Below are positions 61,096 through 64,000 of a stretch of 64,000 nucleotides of DNA, piece by piece (the stretch's first letter is position 1; every line of letters starts with the position of its first letter). Source of the stretch: Pseudomonadota bacterium (lineage in GTDB: Bacteria > Pseudomonadota > Gammaproteobacteria > Burkholderiales > Ferrovaceae); NCBI GenBank assembly GCA_021796835.1, contig JAKABO010000004.1:44082-108081 (forward strand). Reading direction: 5' to 3'. The notes below the pieces were generated by a model. That model was not told the origin of the DNA. It made no database searches and saw only the letters and a list, made by a program, of their open reading frames with translations. The translations under genes and the position numbers were made by a program.

Positions 61096-61785
61096 CTAGC
61101 GACGATCCCCGCCGAATACGCCCAGCAATTGCAGGAGGCTGACAAATACGTTGTAGATGTTGACGTACAGGCTCAGCGTTGCGGTGATGTAATTGGTTTC
61201 TCCGCCATGAACGATGGCGCTGATATTGAACAGGATCATCAGTGAAGAGAAGAGCATGAACGCGCCGCACAGCACCACCTGAAAGAGAGGCAGTTGCAGA
61301 AAGAGGTTGGCGATCACGGCCACCATCAGGACTACGGCGCCCACGGACAGGAACTGGGCCATACCTGTGAAATTGCGCTTGGTGGTGCTGGCCAGGGCCG
61401 ACAGGGTGAAGAACACGGCAGCAGTTCCTCCGGCGGCCAGAGAGACCAGTTGAGCTCCATTACGGAACGCCAGGGTGAATTGAAGCAAGGGTCCCAGCAT
61501 GACGCCCATGACGAAGGTCAGGAGCAGGAGCAGGTAGATCCCGGTGGAACTGTAGCGGTTGGCCTCGATGGCGTAAAAGAGACCGTAGATGGCTCCCAGG
61601 AACAACAGGCTGGTCAGCATGGGGCTGGCCGCCATGAAGGCGAAACTCAGATTGAGGCCCACCAGGGCGCCAACGGCCGTCGGAATGAGGGACAGGCCCA
61701 GCAACCAGTAAGTGTTTCGCAGCACACGGTGTTGCAGCGAATCCAGTTGGCCTGCCTGGTTATAGATGTTGTACTCTCGTTGCAT
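61096..61785 (-). CDS. Bax inhibitor-1/YccA family membrane protein
   Basis: A 229-residue integral membrane protein with about seven helices, the TMBIM fold. The N-terminal REYNIYNQAGQLDSLQHRVLRNTYWLLGLSLIPTAVGALVGL is typical, as are the closing VNIYNVFVSLLQLLGVFGGDRR and the conserved IVHGGETNYITATLSLYVNIYNVF. E. coli YccA modulates FtsH, also encoded in this window; BsYetJ is a pH-sensitive calcium channel. The ATG at 61785 has AAGGAG nine bases upstream; the much longer open frame is not needed. Confidence 0.9.
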   Translation of the reverse strand: MQREYNIYNQAGQLDSLQHRVLRNTYWLLGLSLIPTAVGALVGLNLSFAFMAASPMLTSLLFLGAIYGLFYAIEANRYSSTGIYLLLLLTFVMGVMLGPLLQFTLAFRNGAQLVSLAAGGTAAVFFTLSALASTTKRNFTGMAQFLSVGAVVLMVAVIANLFLQLPLFQVVLCGAFMLFSSLMILFNISAIVHGGETNYITATLSLYVNIYNVFVSLLQLLGVFGGDRR

Positions 61786-62000
61786 GGTATCAGACTCCTT
61801 CAGTAATCCCCTGTATCCAGGGTTTGCCCCACTAAGACAACGCCGGAGGGAAGAAGTTGCAAGATCCATTCCTGCTTCGTTCCTCCCGTCCATCAGATGG
61901 GGACGGGGTAAAGATACCACAAGTGGGGGAGGAGCGTGGTATCCTAGCGCACTCTGAAAAGCGAACCTGTTTTTTTTCCAGCGGTTCGTTCCCAACCAAC

Positions 62001-62088
62001 GGAAGCGTGGCCGAGCGGTTTAAGGCACTGGTCTTGAAAACCAGCGATGGGAAACCATCCGTGAGTTCGAATCTCACCGCTTCCGCCA
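62001..62088 (+). tRNA. tRNA-Ser (anticodon TGA)
   Basis: An 88-nt class II tRNA. The acceptor stem pairs GGAAGCG (62001–62007) with CGCTTCC (62078–62084), followed by discriminator G and an encoded CCA. The anticodon stem CTGGT/ACCAG encloses CTTGAAA, giving TGA. The long variable arm (GATGGGAAACCATC) and T-loop GTTCGAATC are clear. The 3' side adjoins repeat-rich DNA and a restriction gene fragment. Confidence 0.97.
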
Positions 62089-62364
62089 ATCCGGCATCCA
62101 TAGTTGTCCGGTAACATCCATAACGCCATGTAATTACAGAGATTTATCTGAAATTACAGTCCAGAATAGTCCACTGGCATCCCATTGCATCCAAGTGTTG
62201 TCTCCCGCACTGAATCGCGATCCACCGGCTATTTTTTCTCATGATACGCCACCGTAGAGAAGTGGGGTATGGTGGTGGCAAGGGTGCCGCCGGGTTTGGT
62301 TGCCTGGCGCAATGCTGAAATCTTTCTGATGGTTTCTGACTGAAGATCAGTTCATCTCATCGGC
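62089..62364. other. Repeat-rich non-coding spacer after tRNA-Ser
   Basis: No gene is seen. The first 105 bp hold repeated CATCC words (62095, 62115, 62178, 62188), a CCGG..CATCCATA direct repeat, and AATTACAG twice (62132–62139 and 62152–62159) around a CAGA/TCTG inverted repeat. One copy of the 84-bp repeat follows. It is less GC-rich than the neighbouring genes. The pattern resembles the flank of a tRNA integration site, but no integrase gene is in view. Confidence 0.5.
62195..62278. repeat. 84-bp direct repeat, copy A
   Basis: Identical to 63873–63956 except for three transitions (at 62219, 62231 and 62270). It starts GTGTTGTCTCCCGCACTG and ends GTGGTGG. This copy is non-coding and lies downstream of the res stop codon. 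Confidence 0.9.
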
Positions 62365-64000
62365 TCATATGGCTGCGCCGTGTGCTTTTGCCAACACGTC
62401 ATCGACCGAACGCGCCACCACATACTGAGCCGGAGACTCCCCTGTTGCCAGGGCTTGAAAGTGTGCCTCGCCGCAAGCAATCTTGGCGATCTCTTTGTCA
62501 CGCAGGTCATCCGTGAACAGACTGCTCTTGGTTTCCACAACGAAGTACAGTCGCTGCGCGCCGTCCTGCTCCATCAGTATGGCCCAGTCGGGGTTGTAAC
62601 TGCCCAGCGGCGTGGGCACCTTGAACCACCCTGGGAGCTTAGCGTACAACTTGATGGCGTTGTTTTTCTCCAGCGCATCGGCAACGTCCCGCTCGGTCGT
62701 CGAGTCGTACACCACGTGTTCGTAGATGGATTTTGTCGTGTCCATCAGCATGTTCTTGAGGTAGCCCGTGAGTTCTTCCTGATCGAACAATTCCTGGGCA
62801 TAGAAATGTCCGTCGCCCAATTTCCGGTACTTGATGCCATCGACCAGTGCCAGCCGCTTGCAACGGTTGATCGTTTCGGCGGCCAGTTCAATGAACTGCT
62901 GCGGGTTCCGCTTGAAGTCGTCAAGACGACCGCTGCCGGTGAGGATGCTGATAATGGTGCGACGCGTGAGCTGGGTGCGATCCTGCAAGTCGGTGAGCAA
63001 GTCCGGCAGTTCGATGTCCGACTCGTCCAGAACGACCGTTGCGGCACCGGCTTTTTCCGTGGCCTTCACACCCGCCTTGCCTATGGCGATGTCGGCCTTG
63101 CGCCATTGCAGACGCGCCTTGGCGATGGCTGGCGCCTTCTGCAAGGCAGCGATGCAGTCCGACACGAGTTTGGCGTTGTCGAACTGCACACGGTATGTCG
63201 TCTGGTGTTTGATCCGATCCCACAGGGCCTTGAACCCGGCGCTGAGATAGATCGCCTTGCGTACCGGCACTGGCTTGCGCTCGTCGGCATTCTTGATCTC
63301 CAGGCGGCCCGATACCTTGCGCAGCACTTCGGCGATCTGACCGCGTTGCGCCTCGAACCCCACTGGCAGCGCGAGCGTTCCGTCCTTCAGTGCCGTCTTC
63401 AGCGAACCCTGCACCTTGCCCTTGGCGTCGATGTGGCCTGCGGCCTTGAGGTGCTCCCACAGTGCCTTCGATTGATCGACACCCAGAGGCACGGTCCGAC
63501 CGTCAGGAGCGGTCACCGCAATCGCAGCAAATTGATGCTGCTCCACGATGCCGAAGCGGACGCCGGTGTCGGCCTCGATTTCCTTTTGCAAGTTCTCGGC
63601 GAACTGCTCGTAGTTCTCGGTGGCAATCACGGTCAGTGTGTTGACCTCGAAGCCGCGCACCCGCTCACCGTGCTGATTCACGCACAAGCGCAGGCCCCGG
63701 CCAATGGTCTGGCGACGCTCACGTTCGGTCTGGATGTCACGTAGCGTGCATATCTGGAATACGTTGGGATTGTCCCAGCCTTCCTTGAGCGCCGAATGCG
63801 AGAAGATGAACTTCAACGGCGTCTCGAACCCCAGCAACTTCTCCTTCTCCTTCATGATCAGGTTGTAGGCGCGTGTTGTCTCCCGCACTGAATCGCAATC
63901 CACCGGCTGTTTTTTCTCATGATACGCCACCGTAGAGAAGTGGGGTGTGGTGGTGGAATGCGGGTGGAGGAGTGGCAGACCTGAGGCCATTGGACGGATC
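62365..64000 (-). CDS. Type III restriction enzyme res subunit, 3' part (possibly truncated)
   Basis: Open to the window edge. About residues RAYNLIMKEKEKLLGFETPLKFIFSHSALKEGWDNPNVFQICTL and RERRQTIGRGLRLCVNQHGERVRGFEVNTLTVIATENYEQFAENLQKEIEADTG are helicase motifs IV–VI of type III Res proteins. The C-terminal endonuclease has a PD-(D/E)XK pattern: NPDWAIL...LYFVVETKSS. The first half, with Walker A and DEAD-box motifs, is missing from the window. The frame continues through repeat copy B, where the protein no longer resembles Res, so the gene may be truncated or fused at about 63872. No mod gene is visible. Confidence 0.75.
   Translation of the reverse strand, partial: IRPMASGLPLLHPHSTTTPHFSTVAYHEKKQPVDCDSVRETTRAYNLIMKEKEKLLGFETPLKFIFSHSALKEGWDNPNVFQICTLRDIQTERERRQTIGRGLRLCVNQHGERVRGFEVNTLTVIATENYEQFAENLQKEIEADTGVRFGIVEQHQFAAIAVTAPDGRTVPLGVDQSKALWEHLKAAGHIDAKGKVQGSLKTALKDGTLALPVGFEAQRGQIAEVLRKVSGRLEIKNADERKPVPVRKAIYLSAGFKALWDRIKHQTTYRVQFDNAKLVSDCIAALQKAPAIAKARLQWRKADIAIGKAGVKATEKAGAATVVLDESDIELPDLLTDLQDRTQLTRRTIISILTGSGRLDDFKRNPQQFIELAAETINRCKRLALVDGIKYRKLGDGHFYAQELFDQEELTGYLKNMLMDTTKSIYEHVVYDSTTERDVADALEKNNAIKLYAKLPGWFKVPTPLGSYNPDWAILMEQDGAQRLYFVVETKSSLFTDDLRDKEIAKIACGEAHFQALATGESPAQYVVARSVDDVLAKAHGAAI
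63873..63956. repeat. 84-bp direct repeat, copy B
   Basis: Second copy, 1,678 bp from copy A in the same orientation, 81 of 84 positions equal. Here it lies in the open reading frame joined to res and encodes a stretch including FSTVAYHEKKQPVDCDSVRET. The recognisable res homology begins right at its inner edge. Confidence 0.9.

Overview
The window is a contiguous piece of a betaproteobacterial chromosome with moderately high GC, carrying almost only housekeeping genes. The assignment rests on gene order. xerC–DUF484–dapF–lpxL opposite metK, fur opposite bamE–dapB, carAB–greA–yhbY–rlmE–ftsH–folP–glmM, and tpiA–secG–tRNA-Leu–nuoA-N are all arrangements typical of Betaproteobacteria. A genus cannot be fixed from the sequence alone.

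Layout. 1–3.8 kb: the 3' end of anmK, then a minus-strand operon lpxL–dapF–DUF484–xerC. 3.9–7.2 kb: the S-adenosylmethionine cycle operon metK–ahcY–metF. 7.3–12.1 kb: a MidA/NDUFAF7-type methyltransferase, a small membrane protein, ttcA, a class V aminotransferase and cca. 12.1–18.6 kb: slt, a DUF2889 gene, sucCD, fur, bamE and dapB. 18.7–29.0 kb: carAB, greA, yhbY, rlmE, ftsH, folP and glmM. 29.0–37.9 kb: a phosphate region with sixA–ppk1 on the minus strand, then an OlsB-like acyltransferase, ppx and pstSCAB on the plus strand, with a good Pho box before pstS. 38.0–53.7 kb: tpiA, secG, tRNA-Leu(GAG) and the complete 14-gene nuoA-N operon for respiratory complex I. 53.7–61.8 kb: a NudF-type Nudix gene, htpG behind a heat-shock-type promoter, a three-gene minus-strand group (beta-propeller, polysaccharide deacetylase, fatty acid hydroxylase family), a second Nudix gene, rlmD and a Bax-inhibitor-1 family gene.

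62.0–64.0 kb: the only accessory segment. tRNA-Ser(UGA) is followed by repeat-rich non-coding DNA and then the 3' half of a type III restriction gene (res). That fragment lies between two 84-bp direct repeats that differ at three positions. The recognisable res sequence stops at the edge of the upstream repeat, which suggests a rearranged or truncated restriction gene at a tRNA-associated boundary.

Regulatory features seen beside the genes: an intrinsic terminator-like hairpin in the carA leader downstream of a plausible promoter; a perfect 12-bp terminator-like hairpin inside the start of the folP coding region; the Pho box of pstS and a weaker one near the OlsB-like gene; and an RpoH-like promoter overlapping the stop codon in front of htpG. 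Many genes overlap by 1–14 bp. Several have non-ATG starts chosen from Shine-Dalgarno spacing: TTG for ftsH, slt and midA, and GTG for folP, nuoI, nuoJ and nudF.
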